Positions 48,105 to 63,100 of a stretch of 64,000 nucleotides of DNA are shown here, in pieces. The notes under the pieces were generated by a model. It was not told where the DNA came from. It made no database searches and saw only the letters and a list, made by a program, of their open reading frames with translations. Source of the DNA: Ciona intestinalis (taxonomy: Eukaryota; Chordata; Ascidiacea; Phlebobranchia; Cionidae); assembly GCF_000224145.3 (NCBI RefSeq), contig NC_020177.2, positions 3,503,333-3,567,332 on the forward strand, read 5' to 3'. Made by a program: the position numbers and the translations under genes. Numbering within the stretch: the first letter of the stretch is position 1; each line of letters begins with the position of its first letter.

Positions 48105-51100
48105 CTCGAATAATTTTAACCGAATTTTCTTACAATAAAAATCTGCACAAATAAAATCTTTGATTAATTTTAATAATAAAATTCTATACTATACCCACTA
48201 AAACTAAAGGCACAAAACAACCGAGAACCAATAAACATTTTTACAACGAAACTTGGAAAGTTCATTGCATTCCAGAGCAACGGTAGCTGGGCCGCCGTTC
48301 TCGAAACTGAGCTCTGAGCAACTGATTCTCGAAGTTATTTCGGATATTACTTGGTAATGTAAACATTGACTTAACTCCCGATACCAAATCTATCTCGTAT
48401 CCAGTTTATTATGTTGCTGCCTTATCTTCATCGGTTCGTGAGGTATACGCGGTAAGCACAACTTTTTCTACTCCGGGCACCGCATATTCTGGTTCGCTAC
48501 TGTTTGGTTTTCCCATATTTTAGTTACGTTATACGGAATTTCATAAAGATTCTGCAGCTAAAGGCGAATAAATAGGATTTTTATTTTATAACTTGCGAAC
48601 TATATACTATCTCCAAAATTTACTGAGAACATTTTCTGTGATCTAAATTTCCTACGCCTTGCGTTGGCTGAGTAACAGCTTTGGTTTGTGACCGATGTTT
48701 CGAAGCAACTCAAGGCTGCGTTTTATTTTTTCTCCTGTTTCTCGACACTCTCCTTTTTTTGCCTTCCTTCGTCGCTGGTTTAGTTGGTTTTTACAGCCTG
48801 TGCGTTTCTGAAATGCCGAATAAGCGCAGCATTTTATTTCCTTCGTCGACTGCCGTATCTATACCTCATGCAAAAAGAGCAGCATTGGTATATGCTTAAT
48901 TTGTCCGTCTCGACCGCGCATATGGGTTCCGAGTCAGATGAGAAGACGGCAAGAGCTTCCTGTTCAAGTTCGCGCCTATCGCAATCGCTTGCCGATCTTG
49001 CAATCTATGCAGCACATGTTTGCCTAAATAACTGCGAACTGGCACGCTACCAAAACCGAAATGACCGCAAGGCCACACAATACGACCACTGGAACAACAA
49101 GCCATTGAGCAATCACGGCCCGCTCTCACCGGCTAAATACCGCCTCGCCGTGGCGCCAAGGCAGATGAAAAAAATCGGCCGCGCAGAAAGTGACACTTTT
49201 CGCGAGATTGCGGACGCCGGCGCCCCGCGAGATTCCCTGCGAAAAGCGCTCGGGAAATGAATGGCATTTCTGAGTGCTCGTTCGCTTTGTTTACACTCAA
49301 CCTTGCGTTTCTATGACGCCTGGTTTGCCCATACACAAACTAGAACTTCACTCGCTCGGCCGACTCGACTTTCCGTTAACATTTATTGACAGACTGACTT
49401 TACAAAACAGTTGGAAACAACACACGACTAAATCACTACTGACGTGCTGTGGATCATCTACCTAAACGCATCTTAGCGTTCGGATACGTCACGGTAGCGT
49501 AACCAGACCTCTTCGCCAGCTGATCAGCTTAAGCTAGCAGCTTCTGGTACAGAGCACGACCCCCAAAATCGTCCGCGACCCCGACGCGATTTAATTAAAG
49601 CAAGTCCGAAATTCCTTCCCCCCGTATCGCCTTTTCTTACCCTCCGCAATCTCGCGTGCTCCGGAACGAATGCTCGGTAGAACGGCGCCACCTCGGCTGG
49701 GGCTTTCTCGAGTCGAAAGAGCCCGCAGTTACCTGGCCAGCTCGCGGAACCCGAACTATAGGAATTCACCGGTGTCATTTCATGCATCGTAATCTGAGCG
49801 CCGAATTTATGCACGGGAGCGCTACACCTAATCCGCCCCAAGTACCCCAATCAAAATGCGTACCGCGGAAAAAAATTAACCCGCTTCAAAAGACCGGGAC
49901 TGCCAAAATATTGGAATCTGTATTAACCAGCAGACGAATGTTTGACCTTTGTAGTATTATAACGACCTTACGCTCTCACCCGCAGTAAGTGTGGAAATTG
50001 AAAACACGCCAATCGGAACAAGTAAAGTACCGTTGTGGTTTATTGTCTAGTTGAAGGCCAGTCTGCATCGGAAGTAACACGTCGGTCGTGTTATTTCGAT
50101 GCTTACGTATTTGCATGCCGGCTGCCAGGGATTACCAGACAGCGTAGCTAACACAAACTTCACTAATACAAGACCAGGTTTCTTATCCGCGTCGGTTCAT
50201 TGTTTGTTTTTTTGTTGCCACCTGGATTTTCTGTCAAAACTTCAAAACCAAATTCATTGCCGTGTTTATGGGTATTATAGTCAGGGTTACACAGTACGCG
50301 GTACTGTACTTTCTTTCCGGCTTTTTTTTGTATGGCACGCTGACGATACGCTTAATGTTGCATAAAACCAGTTGACGAATCAATAGGATTTTGCGACCTT
50401 GTTTTTGTAACCTTTTTCGACGCCAAACCACCGCCAGCCACGAAGGTGGCCTTTATTGATGGTCGATTGTAAACCTAAAGGCTTGCTAAATAACGTATTA
50501 GCCGCCAAGTATGGCCAACTATGCGGAAGCCTGACGACCCCGCTGGCACGGATCAGCTAACTTGTATAAGGCAAAGTCAGACCATTTACAGAAATCTGCA
50601 ACGGTTAAAAACGGTCATAATTTACTGCACGTAAAGTTTCGCATTGCAGTTCCATTTGCACTTTGCAAAAATCAAAGGGGCTTAGGCTTGTTATTCTTTT
50701 GGCGAATTTGCTTGTTCAACTTGGACGACGGCGTAGCAATAACGACATTTCGAGTGCTGAGCGCATAATCCTTTAACGTCGCGATTGTGGTGGAGAAAAT
50801 GTAAACACCGGCGCGCGACTCACTGGCTCTGCTTATTTGGTTTGCCGGCTGAGAATTTCGTTAAAAGATCGTCGCCGCTTTTGCCTATCTACAGGGGCAT
50901 ACATGAACCATATCTCTGTTATTACGGAATGCTGAAAACAATTGAGCTGGGAGTCGCGTGTGCGGCAGGCAGCGCCTGTGTCAGGGGTCAAATGCGTGGG
51001 GAAAATATAATGAGGAACACCCTTCGTTCGGAATTTGCAAAAGAAAAACAGCGACCGCGGAACGGTAAACTGACCAGCGCGAGCCATCCGTGCATAAATC

Positions 51101-54100
51101 CAATCTGAGCGTTTGAACCTTCCCGTGCGGTTGACCTTGCGTTCAGGTTCATTATTAAAGCAACTTTATCGGGGGAAAGATACGATCGAGTAATCTAATC
51201 GTTCTTGAAACCAATTACAAAATAAACTAAAGCCTTAATTATTTACGAATGCCTTGTATATACTTTAAAACCATTTCCCGATCCGTTTTGAGAATCTATT
51301 CAGTCAATCGTCGTTTGAAAAAATCGGGTTTCAGGTTAAAGTTGTTTACCGTTTTTTTACGAAACTGATTCTGGCTGCTCTGAGCGAAACGGAACTCAAG
51401 TTGCACGTGTGGCAGTTCCCACACGGATTTAGCCCCGGACACGACAATGCATTGTAGTAGTTTGGTTGCAAGTCAGGAGTAGATTAACAGCTGAAAATAC
51501 CGACGACTAAATTCCCGCCATTGCCCGACTCGGCGACGGGCAGGCGCAAAAATGCTCGTAAGCTAATTCCGGCAAATGACAAACTGCAATCAATCAAAAC
51601 CGGTAATTGCTGATAACGAGCATTCATTTTGCCCAGACAAACAATAGACTGATTTTGTCAAAGCCAAATGCGCACTGTACACTATATAGCACCGTGGGAA
51701 GAGATAGCAGGTAAGCTGACGCCCATTCCCAAACCCTATTTACTAAACAAACACTCTCCTTTGTTTGTTGGCAAGCGCTTTAATCAGAAACAAAATTTAC
51801 TGTTTTCGGAAACGGAAGGTTTATGTATAGGAAAAATAAAAAACGAATTCTCTATACTTTGTTGACGAGAAGGCCTGCCCCGCTAATATATACCAGCATT
51901 ATCCAACATTCGTGTACGTTTCCCATCCACGCCGGTGGTCCCAGAAACACACTGACGCCGATTTCTCAATCGGATACCCTTGGAATTGCATGACTGCTTT
52001 TGATTTGAGCTCGGACGCAAATAGAAGCAACCACCGCGGAGCTATCGAATATTATACCCGGGTAGCGTATCCAAGGCGGATCACAGAAAACGACAATGTA
52101 TTTTACCCACTTGGATGACTCTGATTTTCCCGCTTTCGTTAGCTTTGTTTTCTATAACCAACCAAATGGAATTTGCGACCGTAGGTTACCTGAGTCGGAG
52201 TAATTGTTTGTTAAAACATGACGACTCCTTTACGCCCATCCCACACAATCAACCGTCCATAACGTGACTAATATATTTTACTTCTGTTCTCACAGGCCGG
52301 GTCTCCGGGAGAGGACTATGGATTGCGTGAAGCGCGATTGGGAAAAGTTTTCCTTTATTCGTACGACGTGTTACACACGTAGAAAAGCCGTGAAATGGGC
52401 CATTAAAACAAAAACGGGAAATTAGCGTTAAATGACAGCGATAGCCTCGAAGAGAGTTACTAAACAATATAAGACGCAACTTTAACAGCTCAGTTAATGC
52501 TGATCAAATACAACTGTTAAAAAAATGTATGCCATACAATCATTACCAACAGTTTATAGCAGTTTATAAAATCGCTAGCAAGTATACTGTATTCGACAAA
52601 CAAGACATTCGATAATGTGCTTACCCTCACAACGCTTCCACAACCCGCACTGTAACTTCGCCCACGCGCCCTTTGATATGTGTCAACACCGCATGGGAAG
52701 AGTACACGGTCGTGATACGTTCCCGCGACCGAACCCCGCATTCCCCCTTATGTTCCCATAAGTGTCGGGTTCCTTACCCGGCAGCGTTCAGTTGCCCCTC
52801 CCAGGTTTCGTTTACAGAACTAACTGTTCAGGCATTCAGTGACCACCGCTGGCCACTTTGTACGATCAAGAGCTTGCGCGAACCAACAAAGCAACTCAAT
52901 AAACACGCGGCAAACGAAGGCCCAAATCCCGGGGTGTAGGATTACTAAGCGCCGAAGAATTCGCTTTAGAAGGTGAGAAAATCGCCAAGTATTCTTTTGT
53001 TTTTTTGACACCTTCAAAAAGGGGAGTCTTATGTACTTACTCAATGTATTTTCGATGTAATAACTATACCGCTACTTGCTATGCTACACAAAAAGGATAC
53101 TCATGGGCGTGACGACGTGGTCTCTTTGGTTTTGAATCAAATAAATGACAGGGCCGAGCGATCGGGTATAGTCTGTGGTATTTATTCAAAGAATATTATT
53201 ACATTTTCGCACCGTTAATATGAAGACACCCAAAACGCTCCTATAATGTGAGGGATATTTTTACAGTGCGCCTTAATTAAGTTTCTGCCAATAGCGATAC
53301 GGGAAACGACGCTCGGCCAAAGAAAACAGAAGTTCCCCGCCACAGCGTATACAACCAGAAGGGCTATAATACCTTTAAGTAAATACGGGAGGCTTTTAAA
53401 CCCTCTTTGTCAGCGGTGTTCAGTTTTATTGGGGTATAAATCGCAGTCCGCGGCCTGTTCGTCATCACCTTTATATGCGCTGTGTGACCCGTGGTGCAAC
53501 GTCCATCAAATACGTCAAAATCCGGTAGTAAAATCTGACCATTTATTGCCACCGCAAAAAAAAATGTAAAAACAAATTTTAAATTCTTGGAATTTTTCCG
53601 TTAAAAAAGGTAAAATGTAAATTCATTTGTTTTTAGTTTTAAAATATTTTTGGCCGGAAAAAATGAATTTTAAAACATTTTTTACGACAAATTGACTTTT
53701 TTTATGTAAGAGTAAGAATTTTTTAGAGTCAAATAAAAAAAATGAACATCGACATTTTTACCCACTATATAAGAAATTCCGCTTTAACAATAAAAATAGT
53801 AGAAATGCAAGTGCGCAGAAACACTCTAACCCTACAATCGCCACTTTGTATTCTGTTACAGACGGAAACTGCTACGGTCTTTTCATTCGCCGTATTTCAA
53901 ATGGACCTTAGCTGACATGAAAGGTAACCGAACGCGTTAAATAACAAAACCAAACAAACCGTACCGGTGTTCAAACTGTTACCACGTCGCACTAAGGTCT
54001 TAGCACCTTACGACACCATTGACCTGGTCAGTCGATCTTTAGCCTTGATTGTAAGGCGACCCCACCCGCTTACACCAATCCATTAAGGTAAAATGCTGCC

Positions 54101-57100
54101 CCAGACACACGGGCGACCCTACAGCGACAACAGTAATCTCCCCAGGTACCCAGAGGCCGTACCCACATATGTGGAGAGTTTCTATTCGGTCCAAAACACG
54201 GGGATTACTAAAAAACTCCAATGAAGCCACGGCTCCTTTCAAGTTCGGACGTACACAGGCAGTTTATGGAACCTGTTTTCAAAACCAACCGTGGCCAGAT
54301 CGATCGCTTTCATTTTGAGCTAATTCCTTCGCTCAACTTCCCTAAGCCAAAAAGTAAACGGCTTAAGTCGAAAGCGAACCGCTACTGTTCACCAATTTTA
54401 TAATTAGACACGCACGTTTAACTTCTGAGGAACGAAGATTGCGCAGTTATGTCGAACCGAATGTAAATAATTGCTGGCACAGTCTGTCACGTAAACCTTA
54501 CGTGTGCGTCAACGGAAATAAGCGCTCTGCGGAAATGGCTTTCATTCAAAACGCCAACATCAAAATTCCCACGAAATTGCCATTGATACAGATTATATAG
54601 TCAGTATCTCATGTAGCTGTAGAGCCGTGTAGACAATGGTGTACTACGTCCCGGCACATACTTTCAAATTTAAATAACAACGTATTTTTATATTGAAGAA
54701 AACGTCATTGCTGCCTATCCTTATATATGCTATAAATAAGGACCCTCAAAAGCAACAATATCTCAGCATACATACGTATAACTGCCTAGTTATTAAACCA
54801 ATAACTCCACATTTTAGCCTGCTATGACAGTGTAGTAATCGCCACACTGTATTCCTGGAAAAGTTTTGTATATTTCGTCGCGAAGGCTATACTTTACATG
54901 GTATATCATGTACAATGTATTGTCTTACATTATAGTACAAGGACCTACAGCGTTTGAAGTTGGCAGTGTACATATTATTCGTGTTCATAAAACATATCTT
55001 TTAAAGGGTGGTACAAATACGATACCATTATCTATTGGTGTTGCGCCAGGCATACGTGATGTATTGTAAAAAGGCGTGTCTTATGTGTGTTTCCGAAGCT
55101 TCAATTTCGTGTTGTGGCTTCAAGAACAGATTGACTTTAATGGGCTAATTGAGACTTGAAGCGTAGTATAGAATTTGACTTGTAAATTAATTGTTCTACT
55201 TTCAGTTAACATAATAACGAACTGTACAGTTACATCATTCCTTCTCGACTGTACACGCTCCTTTTAAGAGCTGCGTGTATGTATATGGTCTCACTTTACA
55301 GTAAAATACGAGCCTCCATTCTTCGTGTAATACCTATAATCTGAAAAATCTTTCGAAAATCTGATGTTTTTTAAGTGCCAGTGCCTGGCAGTTGGTAAAC
55401 AAGGATTGGAGACGTAAAGCACTCTCGACGACCTGGTGACGTATAAGGGTTACGTCTTGATTACACACTTTAAATTCAGTGGCAAAATACCTGTAAATAC
55501 ACTCACACGTATAAAAGAGGTGTGGCTAGCGTTTTATGCTGTATATGCTATACGTCTATATGTAAATGGTATAGATTTAATCAATAAAATACTATACCAA
55601 CGAAAATTAACCTCTGTTTTGGAGGTATAAAACTATTTTTCTCGGAAATTATGCAAAGCTGGGATATATATTCCAGGCGACCCACTTTAAAGACGAGTTT
55701 ACTTTCATTGCATTCAAGTGTCTTAGTGTAAGAGGGGGCGGGACGGTGTCGCCTTAAAGTGAATATAACATCGTTTGAAACAGCGACGAGAAATTTCTCG
55801 CTTCGAAAGCTGACTTTGATGGCGATAATCGTCGTGTTTTTTCTTTGGAAAAGGCCACCGCAGCGTACCGGTTTGGGATCGCAGGAGATTCGCGAAATAA
55901 TGACATTTTAATGTTCTAATTCCCTGACGAGGCGGTGTCAATACTGTAATGCAATACAAATGCCCTTGATGATTTTGGCGGCTCGCTTTGCGGCCAAGGC
56001 GGTCTTTTCGACAGTATAACTTCCACGGCCGATTCGCCGCTAATGGGTTTGTCGTGTCCGCCTCGAAATGCGACTGTCGACCGGCTGTCAGAATGTACAA
56101 GTGTCATTTAAGACTTCAACTTCAATTACGGTCGATTAATTGATTCGAATAAATTCGACCGGGAATTTTAGAGAAATGCGCAAATAACAAGACAACTCGT
56201 CGCAGCACAAAAAGTAAAATAGGATTTCTTAACCGTTATATTTTATGTTCCTTCAAGCATTTCGTAGACTTTTTTCCTGATTTCTTACAGATTTTATGTA
56301 GGCTACACATATGCATAGCATCGTTGCGTCTGATATAACTATGTTCTACATTCCGCACATTTGTTATAAATTGTTGAGAGATTTTCAAAGTAATTGTTAA
56401 AATATAGTTCAACGTTCGCGGGGTCCATATATTATCGGTCAGCTGGGGATAGGCTACTGCATACTGTAAACAGCACTTCGCGAGTTTTTAATCCCTCCGT
56501 TAGAAAACTAGCACTTTCCTAATCCGGCCATGTCGTGCTCTTGGGGTCGAAATCAATCATGTAACTATGCGTCAGGGCGCTGGTTTCGTCGGGTCTCGCT
56601 TAATGAGGTTTATACTTCGGTGCTGCGAAGCCCGCGCTGACAGCGGCCGATGATAGACGACGGTACGGTTATGAACTTACAACCTTGCGAGGCATAGGAC
56701 CACCCAACGAAGTTGAACTTCACATGAAAAGCGAGGAAATTCCGTAATTGGAAGATAGACTCTCGGGAAGATGTATCTACATGTTTGCGTCGCTGTTAAA
56801 GCCGTATCCGTACAATGACGTGTTCGAGCCCGGGCTGAGAATACAAGGTTGCCGTGAGGACATCACCCGGCTGTAAATGGCGAACGTCTGACCAGCCGGA
56901 AAGCTGTTAGCATTAGTAACCTAACACCTGGCGTTTGCTGGTAGGCTATGTCCGGCGTTTAATTAATTCTCTTGAAATAGAGCCGAGACGAATCGATGAT
57001 ATACTTCGTAGCTATAGCGTATGTCAATACGGGCAATCAATCATAGCGCTGTTATCGACGCTACAGGAGCCGAAAGTTGCATCGTCAAGTCCTAGGACGT

Positions 57101-60100
57101 GCCGTATCGCGCGCTCGGACAGTTGAAATCACCATCAGCACAATTTCTTTAGGCTGGGAACTAGCTATAAAGTGAATTATTATTTTTCTGGGTTCCTTCG
57201 GCAAATATGACCACCATGGCCCGCGCAGTATTTTCGCCCTTACAGGTCACCTATTTTGTGGTTAATGTGTTGCGATTCTGTGGCATGGTAAAGTACCACA
57301 ATAAAAATTACAACAGACAACAGATCACGAATAGCACCCATGACCTTATGCTCCCAAAGGTATTTAAAACGGCAATTTCCATGGCGCGGGAACATAAGAA
57401 TAAATGTGAAAGGCAATGTCCGATGTTATAAAACAGCAGACTACTCATATAATGGTTAGCTCTTAGATTACAGAAAAATGCTCCAAATAAACGTAAAAGT
57501 GTATCTGCCGTTGGTATCTATAGATGTATTAACCGGATTTGAATTCTATAAACGCGGAATTTTAGGTTAAAGTATAAACATATGCGCTTAGGCACGTAAA
57601 TAAATAGAAACATTACAAATGATGATTTTTAATGGCATATTAATATTTGTAATAAATATTTTCACGTTTATGCAGTGTTTTACGTGAATGTTTTCAGTTA
57701 ACAAATTCCATGTACTTAAACTTTAATAAAGAAACGATTATCTTGTTATTTAAAACAAATAATTGACTTTAGGCAAAAAATCGTTGTTGTTAGGCAAAAC
57801 AGTTTACGTGCCTCGCATGGCATTTTCAACTCAATAATTAGAAAACTAAACAATAACAAATCACTAACTGGCACACACGGAAAGATAAAGGGTGAATTAT
57901 GCTTTGGAAATACAAAACCAAAAAAGATCGCATTATTTCATGTTTGTTGTAAAGTGCTAGTGTGTATGCCGTATACAAAATGACGGTGGTCCCTGTTGTG
58001 CCCTACGACTATGTGGCGTCTTTAGACGTCATAAAATGCCTCTTATTTTAAATAGAATAACTTAACGTGGCAAAACAAGCATTTACTGTAATAAGTCCCA
58101 CGCATTTAAAGCCTTATTCAGTTTACATGTCTACGATCGTTTTAAAATCACTGTACATACGTACACACAACAAAATACATGTTTTTTTTATCGTTTAACT
58201 GTCTGGTTCCGCCGCCAATTAGTCGAACGCAGTGGTTCCGGGCATGCATCACACTAAAATAATGAACGTCAAAGTGTGGTGCGGGTTTCGCCTCTTCAAA
58301 GTAAATCTCAGTATTGCTGACACCCAGTTTGGCGCGCAAGACCCCGCGATTTACGATGCGGTTGCCCAAAGGGAATGACTGTGGTTTCGAAACGCCCAGA
58401 GCGGCGCCCGGTTAAAAATGACTTAATGATCTATACGCCATACTTTGAGTTCCTCAAAGTACAATAACACTTACGGGTTGATTTACGCGGGTAGTGATGA
58501 CCAGCAGAAAAGGGACATTTCCAGCTACAACACTTTGGATCGCGAATGGCATTTTAGTTAATTTGATTAATGGGCGTTGCTTTGGAGGAATAATCACTAT
58601 TTGTATCTGGTAACAGCCCATTTACATTGTCGCATCTTAGCACTTTAAAAAGCGATTACATTTCACGCTAAGAACAGTCAAATTTTGGCCGTGTCCCGAA
58701 CCGTATTTACGCACGTGCCGCTTTAAATGCCACACGCCGGCCTGACTGCTTAGATTTTTGACCCGTTTCCGATGCAAACACAGACTAATCCATCTTCAAA
58801 TACAAAATGCATACCGACAAGAAAATTTAAATCGATAAAATATACACTAAGGGTGGCCAGCCGACGCGGTCGTTTCGCCGTGAAAAAAACTGAAAGGCGT
58901 CATTGTTTCATAGATGCGTGTGGATTCATTACCGGCTTATCTCCGACAATGAAAAATTTTGTTTTGAAATCACTTTACAAACAAGCGGCCGTAACTTTTC
59001 GATCAGTTGACTGTCGTAACTTCAATTTCTTGTCCAGCGCGTCAAGGGTGCATCGAAATTGGCTTTTGGGACACGTTTATATTACAAAACCCGACGTTTA
59101 ATCACTATAAGGGTCCATAAACATTAATATCGTTCGCACGGGATCCGATTTTAGTTAAAATAATCCTAGTCTGCGTAGGCGTTAGTGTCGCAACGTGTCC
59201 TGAGCCCGTCTGCACGATTCGCGAAATTAAATTTGAGTTGACGCGAATTGCGATTCTCACAGTCGCTTCGGCAAGTCGGCAAACACGAGAAACGTGCCCG
59301 ATCTTAAATGTTAGATATCACCTTGATTCAGTGGTGCCAGAAATTTTTATTCCGCAAAATTGATGATTTTTACATACACTGCAAAAATTTTAAAGCCTTT
59401 TAAGCATGGGGTAAACTTTATTAAGTATCGAATATATAGTTGCTTGTTTTTCTAGAACCTAAGCGATGATTGCAGAACCGGATTGTTTTGAATAAGTTTT
59501 AATATAAACGATGCTATACAAGACATAATACGATAAACGATTATTTACGTATATAAAGAGCACCGGCAAAATCATGTAAAATAATCAGAGAACAAAATAT
59601 TATCTCTGGCAGAGTCCCAGATTCTGCTTTATCCTTAATATGCGAGAAGCAATAAAGGGCTTAGCTGACGAGACATGTATTTCTGATTGACAACACGATT
59701 TTCTTAGTTTCTCAAAATCGTTTGGTCACCACTGGTATTCGAGCTGTCAGTTAAGCTCATCATGTGGACACGGAGACGCCGAATATACCGAGCGCTTATT
59801 ATTACATCACAATCGTTCAAAACGGTTTATTAGATTGAGTTACAATCTGGAGTAAGAGAACGTTGTCCAAACTCTAGCGCAAACACATAAGATAAACTTC
59901 TCCGCTGTAGCAGCGCCACAAGGTTACACACTTTCGAGTGTCCGAGACGCCGTGAACAAATATATTGCATTTTATTACACTCACCCGACACAAAGCTGGC
60001 CGCTGTTTCGGTACAAATTACGTCATTTTCAATTTATCGCCGTTTCCATGATTACCGCGATACGGAACCGTAGTTACCATAATACAAAAAAAATATTTTG

Positions 60101-63100
60101 GACAATAAAGTCTGTACGACGTATTGGTCAAATATGACAACGACGAAGTATGATAAAACAGCGAAAAAAGAAAATAGGAACTCTGTCTAATAGGAACGAT
60201 GTATAACTTTAACGAGAATCCCACTCACCATTTTGGCTGTAGTTTACGTCATGCTTGCCACAAAAGGAGAAAATCACTTTAGGGCAAATGAAGCTAAGTT
60301 TCAAAGCTGCAGTCTGCACACTTTCTTATGGTGGCGAAGTACAAAGTTTCGCTTACGACTTGTTAAATATAGGGCTGGCCACAAAACATGATTCTAGTTC
60401 CCCTTACTGATAAAACACTCAAGTAAAACAAACTATATTTGGAGCAGCGCCAAACACATGTTTCGAACTTAGCAGATGAATCTTACTGAGTGTAAAACAC
60501 AAACTCTTGTTGCGTCGCTCCTTTAAATCTAATCTCGCTCAAATTGCTGATTGCAACACATGTCCCGCTTTTCGTGCCTTGCTGCATGAACAGCAACAAG
60601 TCGTAATCAGCGTTTTTTCTGTGTTTCTATCATAGTTGCACTTGTTTATAAACTACATCTTATGATTATATAAGCTTAGTACACCAGTTATTATTGGTTT
60701 ACTGTCTTAAAATTTAAAATGCATTTAAACACACGTTTTGTGCATAGGTTTTGGAAAATAAAGGCGTCATAAAAAAAAGTTCAAAAAGTTAAACTGAAAT
60801 TAAATGTTTTAGAAGAAATATTCTGCTGTTTTTATACCAGGCGTGTATTGTTTAACCAGAAGAGCATTCTCAATTATAAAGCCAGAAAATGACAGCGCTT
60901 TTAAGTGTCCTGGCTTTAAATAGAAAATTCCCGAGTAATCTATAATGATAAAATCTCCAACGCTTTGTATCCTTGACTTGTTGAAGCGACCTCGGAATCC
61001 AATTCGCTAGAAACCGGTTTGTTTTTTTTACGTCAAAAGCGGCGACGTTTGGTGTCGACGCCGCCTGCCTGGATTTTCTTGTTCCATGGGCGCCATCGTA
61101 CAAAGACGGAACGGATATCTGTATTGGTTATAGATGGTAGATAAATGTGAAGACGAGTCCATGCTCTTATATTATAAGGTCGGTCTGTGTTTTAACTGTG
61201 TGGGTTGGGTTTGGAATTCCACGTATTGGAATGCGTGGGAACACGAGTTCTAGGTTCTAAAATATAACTGTTATCTTTTATACCGCTCGGGTTTACAAAT
61301 TTTATAGTACTGTGGAATAAGATTGGACAATTTTACCACATATTATCTAAGTATCCTGATCGTGTTTTAAATGAAAAAAGGTCTATAGAGGTTCTGAGAG
61401 TAGGGTTCAAAGATAAAATTTTAAAAATATTATGTCAAACAGCCAACACAAAACGCTATATTATTAAAAAAGCCTCGTTTTACTCAACCGAAGAACAACC
61501 ATAAAAAGTAGCAACATATAAAGTCTGCATTTTCGATACCAGCACATGGGGTTTTTACTAAGCTAAAGTTGACGTGTTTGCACTTGTGTAGTTTTTAACT
61601 CAAAACTGGAATTTGGAAACTTGATTCACTTGCGTTTATTTGCCACCGTATTCATTTCGCTTGTCGAGGTGATCAGAAACGCGGGGTACCGTCGCGGCTA
61701 CTTGAATTTTCGACGTGGCAGCAATAACTCGAACGTCGGCCCAGTTTGCTTGTATTTGCCCAGGCCCAAACGAGAGTCGCGGCTCTGAATCGAGACCTTT
61801 GATACCCCTAACTCTTGTTCTAGCTTTGTCGACAGTCTGTCGACGCCGACGCCCTATGCAACTGGGTTAAACGGGCAATTACCACCGGGAGTTCTCACCC
61901 ACCGGGTCACCGACCCCACGTGGGAAAATACTCTTTCCAAAGGGGGTCGATACAGGATAGTGTTAATTCTAAGTAAGCGAACCCCTACCCGCGGAAACGA
62001 AGGAATTAGAGACAATAGACATCCTTACGTCACAGACCAAGCACAATGTATTCATTGTGCAGTTGGAAAAATTATAGGCCGCCATTTTTTGTAGCTAAGC
62101 ACCGCCCTCTTGAGGAAGTTTGCGAATGTTAAAGAAAAGATAAAAAAAGTCCAAATTAAAATTTTTCGCTTGTTGTCCACTTCCGTGGGCCAACATAAGC
62201 ACAGACAGGTGTCCAAGTAATTGAAATAATTAATTCCCACCCTCGCACAATGAGATTACAAATTTTCACCTTGTCAACGTAACGTTATCGCCGCCAAAAC
62301 AAGCTCAAGTTAGAATCGGTCCTCGTCGAGGCGAAAAAACGCGTTCCGACGCTGGCTTGGGGTGGTACCGAACAAAAAAGGTCACGCCATTTCATCACGG
62401 CGGCCCTGACAGTCAGGTAATGGGAACCGTGGGGCTAGGCATCCCAGGTTCAAGGGCACACCTGTACTTTAATTGACCTTCTGCAGCTTGGTAATCAACA
62501 CCTGTTATAATGCTTGTGCGGAACTACCGTTGTATACGATGTATTGGGTGAATGGATATATGTTCGTAATTACATTCGCTTTATTAGCGAATACCTTTTT
62601 GTAAACGGTGGAGCCGTTCATTTGGTGCCAAAAGGCGTGGTTTTTATATCAAATAAAAACAAACAAGGGTAATAAGCCGCTGACGTGATAATTTAGAGTG
62701 AGCATTCATATAAAATATACTACAAGGGGGACAACATGATTTTACCCTTTTCATTTCCATCCGAATATTAGATTTAAGTTGCATCCATGCAAAGCAGCTG
62801 CACGAGCCACGTCAATAAAAATCGAGTTAAAATACGAAGAGCAACTGCCTTTAGGGGTGAACTGGGTTTTCTTTAGCGTGTACGTGAGGAAACGGGCCGC
62901 TTTTTAGGGTGTACTGTAAATTTACCTTTAAATTCGGATTATTTGCAGCTACTGTGGCCGATCTTGCAGTCACAGAATAGTAACTGTAAGCGGCGCCTCT
63001 GACCACATACTTCAAAACAAAGTGGGGACGAATCCAAGTTTGTTTGAAAGCCAGCCTCTCAAAAAGCACGCGACTTGGACGCTGCTGAATGGTTTTAGCA

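Noticed and set aside
48784..49260. 158-codon plus-strand open frame, the longest in the noggin flank
   Set aside because: No domain, signal peptide or conserved pattern; CG-richer DNA gives longer chance frames.
57207..57431. 74-codon plus-strand open frame with a fair start context
   Set aside because: Short, no features, and no supporting splice or poly(A) signals.
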